64,000 bases of DNA. Source: Microvirga sp. BSC39. GTDB taxonomy: Bacteria > Pseudomonadota > Alphaproteobacteria > Rhizobiales > Beijerinckiaceae. The notes beneath the pieces are model-generated. The model worked only from the letters and a program-made list of their open reading frames with translations. It searched no databases and was not told the DNA's origin. The stretch is from the NCBI RefSeq assembly GCF_000739015.1, contig NZ_JPUG01000070.1, positions 62,001 to 126,000 on the forward strand. The letters run 5' to 3'. Below, one piece after another: positions 44,690 through 54,983 of the stretch (position 1 is its first letter; every line of letters starts with the position of its first letter). Both the position numbers and the translations under genes were made by a program.

Positions 44690-45850
44690 ATGTCCACCGC
44701 CCCCGTTGCCGCTTCCCGAATCGCCCGTCTGATCCTTCAGGATTTCCGCACCTATGCGAGCCTGAATCTCACCGTCTCGCGCCCGCTGGTGGCGCTGGTG
44801 GGCGAGAACGGCGCGGGCAAGACCAACGTGCTGGAGGCGATCTCGCTCTTCATGCCCGGCCGTGGCCTCAGGCGCGCGGAACTTGCCGAGATGGCGCGCA
44901 AGGAAGGGCCGGGCTCGTTTGCCGTGTCCGTCACCCTCGATGCGCCTTACGGCGAGCACCGGCTCGGCACCGGCCTGGAGCCGCAGAGCGAGACGGCACG
45001 GGCTTCGCGTATATGCCGCATCGACGGGATGCCGGCTTCCTCGCCGACTGCCTTTGCCGAGTACCTGCGCATCGTCTGGCTCACCCCCGACCTCGATGCC
45101 CTCTTCCGCGGCCCTGCCGGCGACCGGCGCCGGTTTCTCGATCGGCTCGTGCTCGCCGTCGATGCAGAGCATGGCACGCGGGTGAATGCACTCGAGCGGG
45201 CGCTGCGCTCACGCAACCGCGTGCTGGAGGAAAACCCGGACGATCGTCTCTGGCTCGATGCGCTGGAGCGCGAGGTGGCGGAGCTCGCCATCGCGGTCGC
45301 GGCCGCCCGCCGGGAGACCGTCGAGCGCCTCGCAGCCCTGATCCTGGAGACCCGCGAGGAGGAGTCCCCCTTCCCCTTCGCCACGATGGGCCTGGAGGGC
45401 GATCTCGACACCCTGGTGGCCACCCTGCCGGCCGTCGATGCCGAGGACCGCTACCGGGCCACCCTACGGGAATACCGGCCCCGCGACCGGGCTGCCGGAC
45501 GCACCCTCGTGGGGCCTCAGGCCTCAGACCTGCTCGTCCGCCACGGCCCCAAGGACATTCCGGCCAACACGGCCTCCACGGGCGAGCAGAAGGCCCTGCT
45601 CATCGGTCTCGTGCTGGCTCATGCGCGGCTGGTAGCCAGCATGAGCGGCATCGCGCCCTTCGTGCTGCTGGACGAGGTTGCGGCCCATCTCGACCCGCGC
45701 CGCCGGGCCGGCCTCTTCGCGGCACTGGAATCCCTTGGCGGGCAGGTCTGGATGACCGGCGCGGATCCAAGCCTTTTCGTGGAGCTCGAGGGCCGGGCCG
45801 ACCTGCTCCAGGTCCAGCCCGGGCGGATCGAGCCTCTGGACCGGCCATGA
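44690..45850 (+). CDS. recF: DNA replication/repair protein RecF
   Basis: A 386-residue SMC-like ATPase with Walker A GENGAGKTNVLEAIS near residue 39, signature TASTGEQKALLIGLVLAHA and Walker B FVLLDEVAAHLD. It helps load RecA at gaps. It begins 194 bases after dnaN across a repeat and overlaps the next gene by ATGA. Confidence 0.95.
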   Translation: MSTAPVAASRIARLILQDFRTYASLNLTVSRPLVALVGENGAGKTNVLEAISLFMPGRGLRRAELAEMARKEGPGSFAVSVTLDAPYGEHRLGTGLEPQSETARASRICRIDGMPASSPTAFAEYLRIVWLTPDLDALFRGPAGDRRRFLDRLVLAVDAEHGTRVNALERALRSRNRVLEENPDDRLWLDALEREVAELAIAVAAARRETVERLAALILETREEESPFPFATMGLEGDLDTLVATLPAVDAEDRYRATLREYRPRDRAAGRTLVGPQASDLLVRHGPKDIPANTASTGEQKALLIGLVLAHARLVASMSGIAPFVLLDEVAAHLDPRRRAGLFAALESLGGQVWMTGADPSLFVELEGRADLLQVQPGRIEPLDRP

Positions 45851-46632
45851 AGTCGTCGGCCGGCTTCCTGAAGCCTTTCCTCGTCATGAGCGGTTTAGGG
45901 CTTTTGGGCGTTCTCGCGCTCATCCCTCTCATGGAGGCCTCCATCGAGCAGGCAAGCCGGCTGCCCGGTGCGCCGGCCCTGTCGCGAGCGGCCCTTGCGC
46001 TTCTGCTGCTAGGGCAGCCTGCCGTCATTCTGCTCTTCACTGTCGCGCTAGGCGTCGCACTGACGGAGAAAGCCGGCCTGACCTCTCTGATCCTGCGCCA
46101 CCTGCGCGGCGACCCGCTGGGGCCGGCGGCAAAGGGCTGGGGATCCACGCTCGCCCTGGCCATCCTGTTCGCATCGAGCGTCGCCTTGGCCGACCTCATT
46201 CTTCGCGGAGCCTTTCCGGCGGCCTTCGAACGCGTTCCCCGCTTGGACGAGGTCACGCTGGCGGGCCGCCTGCTCGGCCTCCTCTACGGCGGGATCACGG
46301 AAGAGCTCATGATGCGGTTCGGCCTGATGACTCTTCTTCTCTGGCTGGGTCTCCGCCTGACCGGAGGGCGCGGGCGCTCCATGCTGACCTGGACCGCCGT
46401 TCTTCTGACCGCCCTCATCTTCGCCGCCGGTCATCTCGGAGCCGCCGCCCCGATGATGCAGGCGGATGATCATATCCTGCTCGTCAGGACGCTTGCGCTG
46501 AACGGAATTCTGGGGCTTCTCTTCGGGGGGCTCTATGCCTGTCGCAGCCTGGAACACGCCATGCTGGCCCACATGGCCTCCCATGTCGTATTCTGGATCG
46601 CAACGCCGCTTCTGGTCGCCCTTGGATTCTGA
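45847..46632 (+). CDS. CPBP-family intramembrane glutamic endopeptidase
   Basis: A 261-residue protein with about seven hydrophobic segments. The CPBP/Abi motifs are present: GGITEELMMRFGLM (the EExxxR catalytic motif), AAGHLGA and HMASHVVFW. Relatives process prenylated proteins or act in bacteriocin immunity; the substrate is unknown. ATG 45847 overlaps the recF stop (ATGA). The frame extends back through recF without a plausible start. Confidence 0.85.
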   Translation: MKSSAGFLKPFLVMSGLGLLGVLALIPLMEASIEQASRLPGAPALSRAALALLLLGQPAVILLFTVALGVALTEKAGLTSLILRHLRGDPLGPAAKGWGSTLALAILFASSVALADLILRGAFPAAFERVPRLDEVTLAGRLLGLLYGGITEELMMRFGLMTLLLWLGLRLTGGRGRSMLTWTAVLLTALIFAAGHLGAAAPMMQADDHILLVRTLALNGILGLLFGGLYACRSLEHAMLAHMASHVVFWIATPLLVALGF

Positions 46633-46635
46633 GCC

Positions 46636-47250
46636 ATGGATCTCGCAGGCCTTCTGCTTTTCTCCTCCGCCCTCTTCATCGCCGCGGCTTCGCCGGGGCC
46701 TGGCATCGCCGCCATCGTGGCGCGGGTGCTGGGGCGCGGGCCGAAGGAGGCGGTGGCCTTCAGCATCGGGGTGGCCTTGGGCGACGTGGTCTGGCTCTCG
46801 TTCGCGATCCTGGGCCTCGCCGCCCTGGCCCAGGCCTTCCACGGGGTATTCCTGGTGGTGAAGTACCTGGGCGCGGCCTATCTGCTCTACATCGCCTACA
46901 AGATCTGGACCGCGCCCGTGATGGCCCAGGACATCGAGGCTGAAAGCCGTGCGGAGCACCCGGCCAAGCTCTTCCTCGCCGGCCTTGCCGTGACCATGGG
47001 CAACCCGAAGGTCATGGTGTTCTACCTGGCGCTCCTGCCCACCTTCCTCGACCTCACACGGATCAATCTGCTGGGCTTTGCCGAGCTCGTGGTTGCGACC
47101 CTGACGGTGCTGGGCGTCGTCTTTACCGGGTACATCGCCCTGGCCGCCCGGGCGCGCCGCCTCTTCACCAGCCCGCGGGCGATCCGTATCCTCAACCGGA
47201 CCACCGGCACGGTCATGGCAGGTGCCGCAGCGGCCGTGGCGGCGCGCTGA
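46636..47250 (+). CDS. LysE/RhtB-family amino-acid exporter
   Basis: A 204-residue membrane protein with about six hydrophobic helices and the LysE signature SPGPGIAAIVARVLGRGPKEA near residue 15, with GNPKVMVFYLALLP in the middle. Family members export lysine, threonine, homoserine lactones or other amino acids. It begins 3 bases after the CPBP gene, so the pair recF-CPBP-LysE is likely co-transcribed and separates recF from gyrB. Confidence 0.88.
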   Translation: MDLAGLLLFSSALFIAAASPGPGIAAIVARVLGRGPKEAVAFSIGVALGDVVWLSFAILGLAALAQAFHGVFLVVKYLGAAYLLYIAYKIWTAPVMAQDIEAESRAEHPAKLFLAGLAVTMGNPKVMVFYLALLPTFLDLTRINLLGFAELVVATLTVLGVVFTGYIALAARARRLFTSPRAIRILNRTTGTVMAGAAAAVAAR

Positions 47251-47408
47251 TCGCTTTCGAGCCCCTGAGGCAACAAACCGCCCCTCACGCGCCCTGATTC
47301 GGCAGTTTTTGGTGGATTTTCCGCCCGTTTTCACGCGCGCGTATGCGCGTGGGGGTGAAATTTCAACCATTCGCACCTAAATAACTGATCTGACGAATCA
47401 AAACCTGA

Positions 47409-49877
<2,469 letters not shown>

Positions 49878-49899
49878 CGCCATCCCATCACCATTCAGA

Positions 49900-49935
49900 A
49901 AGGCGGGGCAGTTGAAAGCTGCCCTGCCTTTTTTC
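49900..49935 (+). terminator. Intrinsic terminator after gyrB
   Basis: AGGCGGGGCAG and CTGCCCTGCCT pair around TTGAAAG and run into TTTTTTC. Confidence 0.85.
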
Positions 49936-50066
49936 GTTTCTGCGCCGGGCGCGTGGAAGATTTTGCTTTAACTTTCAACGCAGATGCCGCTGCGGAAGGA
50001 TTCCCTTAACCGATCTGTTGGAAGGTATCATCAAGACAAGGCAGGACAGGGTAAGGCTCGACGCCC

Positions 50067-51788
50067 ATGACTTATCTTCGGCGGACAGCCGCGATGTTGG
50101 CCATGCGCCATCGATCGCTCCGGCAGCAGGTGACCCTGCTGGTCGGCGTCCTGTGCTTTGCGCTCGTGTGCATCGTTGCGGTGGGCGCAGCCTATATCGC
50201 TCAGAGCCGCGTTCGCGGCATCGTCATGGCCCATGAGGCGCAGCAGGCTGCCGTGATCGCCAAGATCCTGGACCGCGGCATGTTCGAGCGGTACCGGGAG
50301 GCCCGCAACCTCGCCGCGATGCCGGCTCTGAACGCGATCTGGACCGGAGAGCCTGCGGGCATCCGTCAGACGCTTGAGCGGATCCAGGCGTCCTACCCGG
50401 ACTATGCCTGGATCGGATATGCCACGCCCGACGGAACGGTGCGGGCGGCAACGCAGGGCATGCTGGAAGGTCAGTCCGTGCAGGCCCGGCCCTGGTTCCA
50501 GGACGGGCTCAAAGGGCCTGCCGTCGGTGACGTGCACGAGGCGAAGCTCTTGGCCAAGCTCCTCGGTCCGGGACCGAACAACGAGCCTTTCCGTTTCGTC
50601 GATGTGGCCGCTCCGGTTCGCGACGATGCGGGTCGCATCGTTGGCGTGATCGGTGTCCATCTGAGCTGGACATGGGCCGATGAGACGCGCCAGTCCATCC
50701 TCGGCAGCCAGTTCGATGCCGGCGGGAGATCGCTCTGGATCCTGTCCGCCGACGGAACCATGCTTCTGGGGCCGCGGATCGGCAGCAGGCCTTTCTCCGA
50801 GGAGCAGGTGCTGTCCATGCGCCAGGCGAAAGCCGGCGCCTTCGAGGATGCAGCAGGGCCGGAGCCCATGCTCACGGGCTTTGCCGCTGCCGAGGGTTAC
50901 CGGGATTACCCGGGTCTCGGCTGGATTATCGTCTCGCGTCAGCCGGACAGCATCGCATTTGCGGCAACACGAGGCATCGTGTGGATGATCATGGGGCTGG
51001 GCTGCGCCATCGCGGCCATCGGGCTGGTCTGCGCCCTCTTCATTGCCCGAGGCGTGGTTCGCCCCCTGCAGACGATCATCGAGGCCGCCAACCGGATCGG
51101 CCGCGACCCTGCCATCACCCAGCTGCCGCGCGTGACCGGATCGCTGGAGATCGTACAGCTCTCCTCGGCCCTTCGCTCCCTCCTGCGCAGAGCCGGCGCT
51201 GCGGAGCAGCAGGTGATCGCAACCTCGTCCCAGCATGCGAAGGACGTGTCCACCCTCCGGCATCTGGCCGAAACGGATGCGCTATCCGGGCTGCTCAACC
51301 GCCGGGGCTTCAGCCTTCTCGCCGATGACGCGTTCAGCCTCTACCGGCGCTACGAGCGCCCTGTCGCCGTGCTGATCCTCGACATCGATCTCTTCAAGAA
51401 TGTCAACGATACCTATGGCCATGTCGCCGGCGATACAGTGATCCGGTCGGTGGCCACGGCTTTGACCAAGGCCCTTCGCACCTCCGACAAGGTGGCGCGG
51501 TTCGGTGGCGAGGAATTCGTCGTTCTCGTGCATGAGGTGGATGGGGCCGGGATCATCACCGTCGCCCAGAACCTGCGCCGGGCTGTTGAGGCCCTCACCA
51601 TCGAGCATCAGGACCACCGGATTGCGGTGACGGTCAGCGTCGGAGGCGCCATGGCCAGCCGCAGCGACGAGGACGTTCAGGAAGTGATCGAGCGGGCGGA
51701 TTCAGCCCTCTACAGGGCCAAGGCGGCAGGCCGCAACCGCGTAGTCATCGACGGGATGCAGATCCAGCTCGCCACCGCTGTCGCCTGA
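50067..51788 (+). CDS. Membrane diguanylate cyclase with periplasmic Cache domain
   Basis: A 573-residue protein. A transmembrane helix near residues 25-47 leads to a periplasmic double-Cache-like domain (about 50-300: DYAWIGYATPDGTV, RPWFQDGLKG, YPGLGWIIVSRQ), a second helix near 310-335, a HAMP linker and a GGDEF domain. The active site is intact (RFGGEEFVVLV), and RTSD five residues before it is the inhibitory I-site, so c-di-GMP feedback is expected. The ligand is unknown. No c-di-GMP effector is adjacent. Confidence 0.92.
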   Translation: MTYLRRTAAMLAMRHRSLRQQVTLLVGVLCFALVCIVAVGAAYIAQSRVRGIVMAHEAQQAAVIAKILDRGMFERYREARNLAAMPALNAIWTGEPAGIRQTLERIQASYPDYAWIGYATPDGTVRAATQGMLEGQSVQARPWFQDGLKGPAVGDVHEAKLLAKLLGPGPNNEPFRFVDVAAPVRDDAGRIVGVIGVHLSWTWADETRQSILGSQFDAGGRSLWILSADGTMLLGPRIGSRPFSEEQVLSMRQAKAGAFEDAAGPEPMLTGFAAAEGYRDYPGLGWIIVSRQPDSIAFAATRGIVWMIMGLGCAIAAIGLVCALFIARGVVRPLQTIIEAANRIGRDPAITQLPRVTGSLEIVQLSSALRSLLRRAGAAEQQVIATSSQHAKDVSTLRHLAETDALSGLLNRRGFSLLADDAFSLYRRYERPVAVLILDIDLFKNVNDTYGHVAGDTVIRSVATALTKALRTSDKVARFGGEEFVVLVHEVDGAGIITVAQNLRRAVEALTIEHQDHRIAVTVSVGGAMASRSDEDVQEVIERADSALYRAKAAGRNRVVIDGMQIQLATAVA

Positions 51789-51895
51789 CAGGATCTTGCG
51801 AAGCAAGGCCTGCACGCGAGCCACGACCAAGCGTCGTTGCAGGCGTTCTCCCGTTTGTGAAGATGGAATGATCCTTCCGCGTGATCGTTGAAACG

Positions 51896-52315
51896 TCAGC
51901 GCAGCAGCGCCCGGATGCGTGGATCGCGCAGCCAGAGTCCGGCCCACAGGACGATGCCCACATAGACGCCGAACAGGGTGTGGCTGAAGAGCGGAGAACC
52001 GACCCGCACTTGGGTGGCGACGGCACCACCGAGATAGGCGGTGATCAGGATCGCTCCCAGGACGGCCGTTCGCGGATAGGCATAGAGAAGGGTGGAGGCG
52101 ATCAGCACGACGCCGAGAGCACGCCAGGTCACGGGATCTGCCGGCCAGCCCAGCGGGACCACCGTATCGATCACCACCTGAAGCGGCACCAGCTTGATGG
52201 CGCCGTCGAACAGGAGGAAAAGAACGACGAGACCGCTCAAGGCTCGTCCGGTCCAGACAAGGCCGCTGCTCGTGGGAGCGGTCTCTGCCGTTGCCGTGTG
52301 TGGCATCGTTGTCAT
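51896..52315 (-). CDS. DoxX-like family membrane protein
   Basis: A 139-residue protein with four hydrophobic helices; GRALSGLVVLFLLFDGAIKL and YLGGAVATQVR fit the DoxX-like family. Relatives are linked to redox or thiol stress, without a settled biochemical role. It is the last gene of the minus-strand set VOC-YciI-DoxX, 35 bases after YciI. Confidence 0.82.
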   Translation of the reverse strand: MTTMPHTATAETAPTSSGLVWTGRALSGLVVLFLLFDGAIKLVPLQVVIDTVVPLGWPADPVTWRALGVVLIASTLLYAYPRTAVLGAILITAYLGGAVATQVRVGSPLFSHTLFGVYVGIVLWAGLWLRDPRIRALLR

Positions 52316-52350
52316 TCGTTCCCCCTTACCCGGCAGCAGCCGACGAGATG

Positions 52351-52773
52351 TCAGCGGTCGGCCAGCTTTTCGCTTGTCCGATCGTGCAGTTCGGAGACCT
52401 CGGGCGTCATGACCTCTGCAAAATCCGCCATTTCATAGATCGGGCGGATTTCAATCTCGCTTGGGCCGGGCATGGGATTAGGGCAGCGCTTCACCCACTC
52501 GACCGCCTCGGCCATGTCCCTGACCTCCCAGAGCCAGTAGCCGGCAACCAGCTCATTGGTCTGGGCAAAGGGCCCGTCGACAACGGTGCGGTTCGGGCCG
52601 TCGAAGGCCACGCGCCTGCCCTGAGACGAAGGCTTCAACCCCTCGCCAGCCTGCATGATGCCGGCATTGACCAGCTCCTCGTTGAACTTGCCCATGGCCT
52701 CGAGGAGCTCGGTCGAGGGCATGATGCCCGCCTCGCTGTCCTTCGTCGCCTTCACCAGAACCATCACGCGCAT
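52351..52773 (-). CDS. YciI-family (DGPF-domain) protein
   Basis: A 140-residue ferredoxin-like-fold protein starting MRVMVLVKATKDSEAG, with the name-giving DGPF in RTVVDGPFAQTNELVAGYW and a conserved Trp-rich strand. The family often sits with ECF sigma factors or HxlR/VOC genes; its reaction is unknown. It lies 67 bases after the VOC gene. Confidence 0.88.
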   Translation of the reverse strand: MRVMVLVKATKDSEAGIMPSTELLEAMGKFNEELVNAGIMQAGEGLKPSSQGRRVAFDGPNRTVVDGPFAQTNELVAGYWLWEVRDMAEAVEWVKRCPNPMPGPSEIEIRPIYEMADFAEVMTPEVSELHDRTSEKLADR

Positions 52774-52840
52774 CGTCTTCTCCCCTGTGTTCCACGCAGA
52801 TCCCTTCGGCCTGCCGGTTTCTGCCTTGGCCTGTCCACCG

Positions 52841-53272
52841 TTAGGCCGATGCCATCTCGCCCATGGTTTCCTTGGCGGCGTCCATGTCCATCCACATCAC
52901 TTCCCAGATGTGGCCATCGAGGTCCTCGAAGCTGCGGCCGTACATGAAGCCGTAATCCTGCTTCGGGCCGATATCGACCGTGCCGCCGGCTCCGTCGGCC
53001 CGCTTCATCATGTCGTCGACGGCGTCGCGGCTGTCGGCCGAGAGGCAGATCAGCACCTCGGTGGTCTTCTTGGCGTCGGCAATCGCTTTGGGCGTGAACT
53101 GACGGAACTTGTCATGGGTCAGGAGCATCACATGGATGGTCTCGGAAAAGACCATGCAGGCGGCGGTGTGGTCGGTGAACTGCTCGTTGTTGACGGCGCC
53201 CAGAGCCGCATAGAACGCCATCGACCGAGGCAGGTCGCTGACGGGCAGGTTCACGAAGATCAGCTTGGACAT
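52841..53272 (-). CDS. VOC-family (glyoxalase-like) protein
   Basis: A 143-residue vicinal oxygen chelate protein with two beta-alpha-beta-beta-beta modules (FVNLPVSDLPRSMAFYAALG; YGRSFEDLDGHIWEVMWMD). It belongs to the YaeR/extradiol-like group; metal ligands appear incomplete, so the reaction cannot be set. ATG 53272 is favoured by GGAGGGAGAG upstream over ATG 53311. It is divergent from the HxlR regulator over 60 bases, suggesting control by it. Confidence 0.87.
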   Translation of the reverse strand: MSKLIFVNLPVSDLPRSMAFYAALGAVNNEQFTDHTAACMVFSETIHVMLLTHDKFRQFTPKAIADAKKTTEVLICLSADSRDAVDDMMKRADGAGGTVDIGPKQDYGFMYGRSFEDLDGHIWEVMWMDMDAAKETMGEMASA

Positions 53273-53295
53273 TGGGTCTCTCCCTCCGGCTTGTT

Positions 53296-53324
53296 TTGAC
53301 ATTGATTCCACGTTCAGTTATGAA
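53296..53324 (+). promoter_or_regulatory. Sigma70-type promoter, possibly giving a leaderless HxlR mRNA
   Basis: TTGACA (53296-53301), 17 bases, TATGAA (53319-53324). The predicted start (about 53331) is within 2 bases of the HxlR ATG at 53333, which has no ribosome-binding site. AGTT/AACT arms near 53316-53332 could form an operator. Confidence 0.6.
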
Positions 53325-53332
53325 TAGCAACT

Positions 53333-54034
53333 ATGAAGTTAGAAAAAATAACTGAAAAGCCGGAAGCCCGTTCCAAGCGCCACTACGAGGACGCCTGTGC
53401 GGCGGCTCATGCGCTCGATCTCGTGGGCGAGCGCTGGGCGCTTCTGGTGATGCGCGAGCTCATGCTGGGTCCGAAGCGCTTCAGCGACCTGCGGGAGAGC
53501 CTGCCGGGTATCAGCGCCAATGTGCTCACCCAGCGGCTCGAAGGTCTGGAGGCTGCTGGCGTGCTCGTGCGGCGCAAGCTGCCGCCCCCTGCCGCGGCGC
53601 AGGTCTACGAACTCACGGAATGGGGCTACGAGAGCGAGCCGATCTTTCAGGCTCTCGGCCGCTGGGCGGCGCGCTCGCCCTCGCATGATCCGACCCTGCC
53701 CTTCAGCACCGCATCCTTCCTGCTGTCGCTGCGAACGATGCTCGACTCCGAGCGGGCGAAGGGCCTGGAGGCGCGGGTGGGCTTCCGCCTCGGCGAGGAG
53801 ACGTTCATGGCGCATCTGACGGATGGAAGGATCGAGATCGGCCGCAGCGCTCTCGACGGCGCCGACCTGATCTTCACGGGCACGCCGCCGGTCCTAGCCG
53901 GGGCGATCTATGGCGGCCAGCCGCTGGAAGCCCTTGAGCAGGCAGAAGCCCTTCAGGTCGAGGGCGACCGCGCCCTCGCCCGGCGTTTCACCGGCCTGTT
54001 TCCCCTGCCGCCGAAGGCCGCAAAGCCGGTCTAG
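53333..54034 (+). CDS. HxlR-family regulator with C-terminal SCP2-like domain
   Basis: A 233-residue protein. Residues 15-115 form the HxlR winged helix (ALDLVGERWALLVMRELMLG, ISANVLTQRLEGLEAAGVLVRRKL, YELTEWGYESEPIFQALGRW). Residues 125-230 resemble an SCP2 sterol-carrier domain (LTDGRIEIGRSALDGADLIFTG), which may sense a lipophilic ligand. Most HxlR proteins stop after the first domain, though this two-domain form is known. It is divergent from VOC-YciI-DoxX, the likely targets. Confidence 0.88.
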   Translation: MKLEKITEKPEARSKRHYEDACAAAHALDLVGERWALLVMRELMLGPKRFSDLRESLPGISANVLTQRLEGLEAAGVLVRRKLPPPAAAQVYELTEWGYESEPIFQALGRWAARSPSHDPTLPFSTASFLLSLRTMLDSERAKGLEARVGFRLGEETFMAHLTDGRIEIGRSALDGADLIFTGTPPVLAGAIYGGQPLEALEQAEALQVEGDRALARRFTGLFPLPPKAAKPV

Positions 54035-54035
54035 C

Positions 54036-54122
54036 GCATCGTGCGGACCCAGAGGACCGCTTAAAGGGACTGAGCATCGGATAAGCCCCAAAAGTGCAAG
54101 CTCACTTTTGGGTCCGATGCTC
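54036..54122. repeat. Composite palindromic repeat between convergent genes
   Basis: A GCATCGTGCGG start (54036-54046) is followed by a strong stem: GAGCATCGGA (54072-54081) with CCGATGCTC (54114-54122), and inner CCAAAAGTG with CACTTTTGG. It overlaps the stop codon of the hydrolase gene and may terminate transcription from both sides. Confidence 0.7.
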
Positions 54123-54862
54123 TAGCGCAGCGTCTCGTCGAACAGCGTGAGCAGGCGCTTCCAGTGCCGCTCGGCGCCGCGCTCGTCATAGACCCTGTTG
54201 TCGGAAACCGCCCAGCCATGGGCCATGCCGACATAGTTCTCGATCACATGGTCGATCTCGGCCCGGCGCAGGGCCTCCGCCAGCCGCGCCGACTGCTCGG
54301 GCGGGAAGCTCTCGTCGACGCCGGCGCTGCCCACATAGACGCGGCCCTTGATCGTCGCCACGTTCAGGTGCGGGCTGTCGGGCGCATCGTTGGCCAAGCG
54401 CCCGCCGTGGAAGCTCGCCGCAGCGGCGATGCGCTCCGGATAGGCGGCCGCCGCGTTGATGGCGCGGCTGCCGCCCATGCAATAGCCGACAACGCCGATC
54501 CGGCCCGTGGCTCCCGCTTGGGTGAGCGTCTCCAGAAACGCCGCGCTGTCGCGCCGGGTCATGTCCTGGGTGGTGTCGCCGATCATGCTCCGCAACCTGG
54601 TGCGGGTGGGCTCTTCGCTGAAGGCCGTCTTGGCATCGAGAGGGCCGTAATCGCCGTAGCGATAGAAGAGATCGGGCAGCAGAACCACATACCCCTCATC
54701 CGCCAGGCGCTCGGCCATGGCGTCGAGCGCGGGGCGGGGCCCGAAGGCATCCATGTAGAGGATCACGCCGGGAATCTCCGACGCAGGCTGGCGGTCCGGC
54801 TGAAACAGGCCGGCCTTGGCGGTTCCGTCCTGAGTCCTGATCGCGATGTTTTGCTTGGCCAT
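54122..54862 (-). CDS. Dienelactone hydrolase family protein
   Basis: A 246-residue alpha/beta hydrolase. The nucleophile elbow has Cys, GVVGYCMGGSRAIN near residue 125, as in dienelactone hydrolase, with the acid in GSAGVDESFPPE and the His in YVGMAHGWAV. The N-terminal strand QDGTAKAGLFQPD fits. Substrate unknown. GGGAGA precedes the ATG. An EcfG-like promoter (54914-54890) lies 30 bases upstream, suggesting stress induction. Confidence 0.9.
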   Translation of the reverse strand: MAKQNIAIRTQDGTAKAGLFQPDRQPASEIPGVILYMDAFGPRPALDAMAERLADEGYVVLLPDLFYRYGDYGPLDAKTAFSEEPTRTRLRSMIGDTTQDMTRRDSAAFLETLTQAGATGRIGVVGYCMGGSRAINAAAAYPERIAAAASFHGGRLANDAPDSPHLNVATIKGRVYVGSAGVDESFPPEQSARLAEALRRAEIDHVIENYVGMAHGWAVSDNRVYDERGAERHWKRLLTLFDETLR

Positions 54863-54887
54863 GTCCGTCTCCCATCATGCCTGTCGC

Positions 54888-54914
54888 GGAACCGCTGCCG
54901 CCTGCATGCGTTCC
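54888..54914. promoter_or_regulatory. Overlapping divergent EcfG promoters
   Basis: Plus strand: GGAAC (54888-54892), 16 bases, CGTT (54909-54912), pointing to the patatin gene. Minus strand: GGAAC (54914-54910), 16 bases, GGTT (54893-54890), pointing to the dienelactone hydrolase. Each -35 element overlaps the other's -10, so the two may exclude each other. Confidence 0.65.
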
Positions 54915-54983
54915 CTGCCCTCTCCTATGCCCGCATGGGAGCACCATTTCAAACCCGGCACGTTTTCTTACCAAGGCAATCAC

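Noticed and set aside
44677..45846. Long upstream extension of the CPBP gene through recF
   Set aside because: Out-of-frame reading of recF; the real CPBP start is ATG 45847 at the ATGA overlap.
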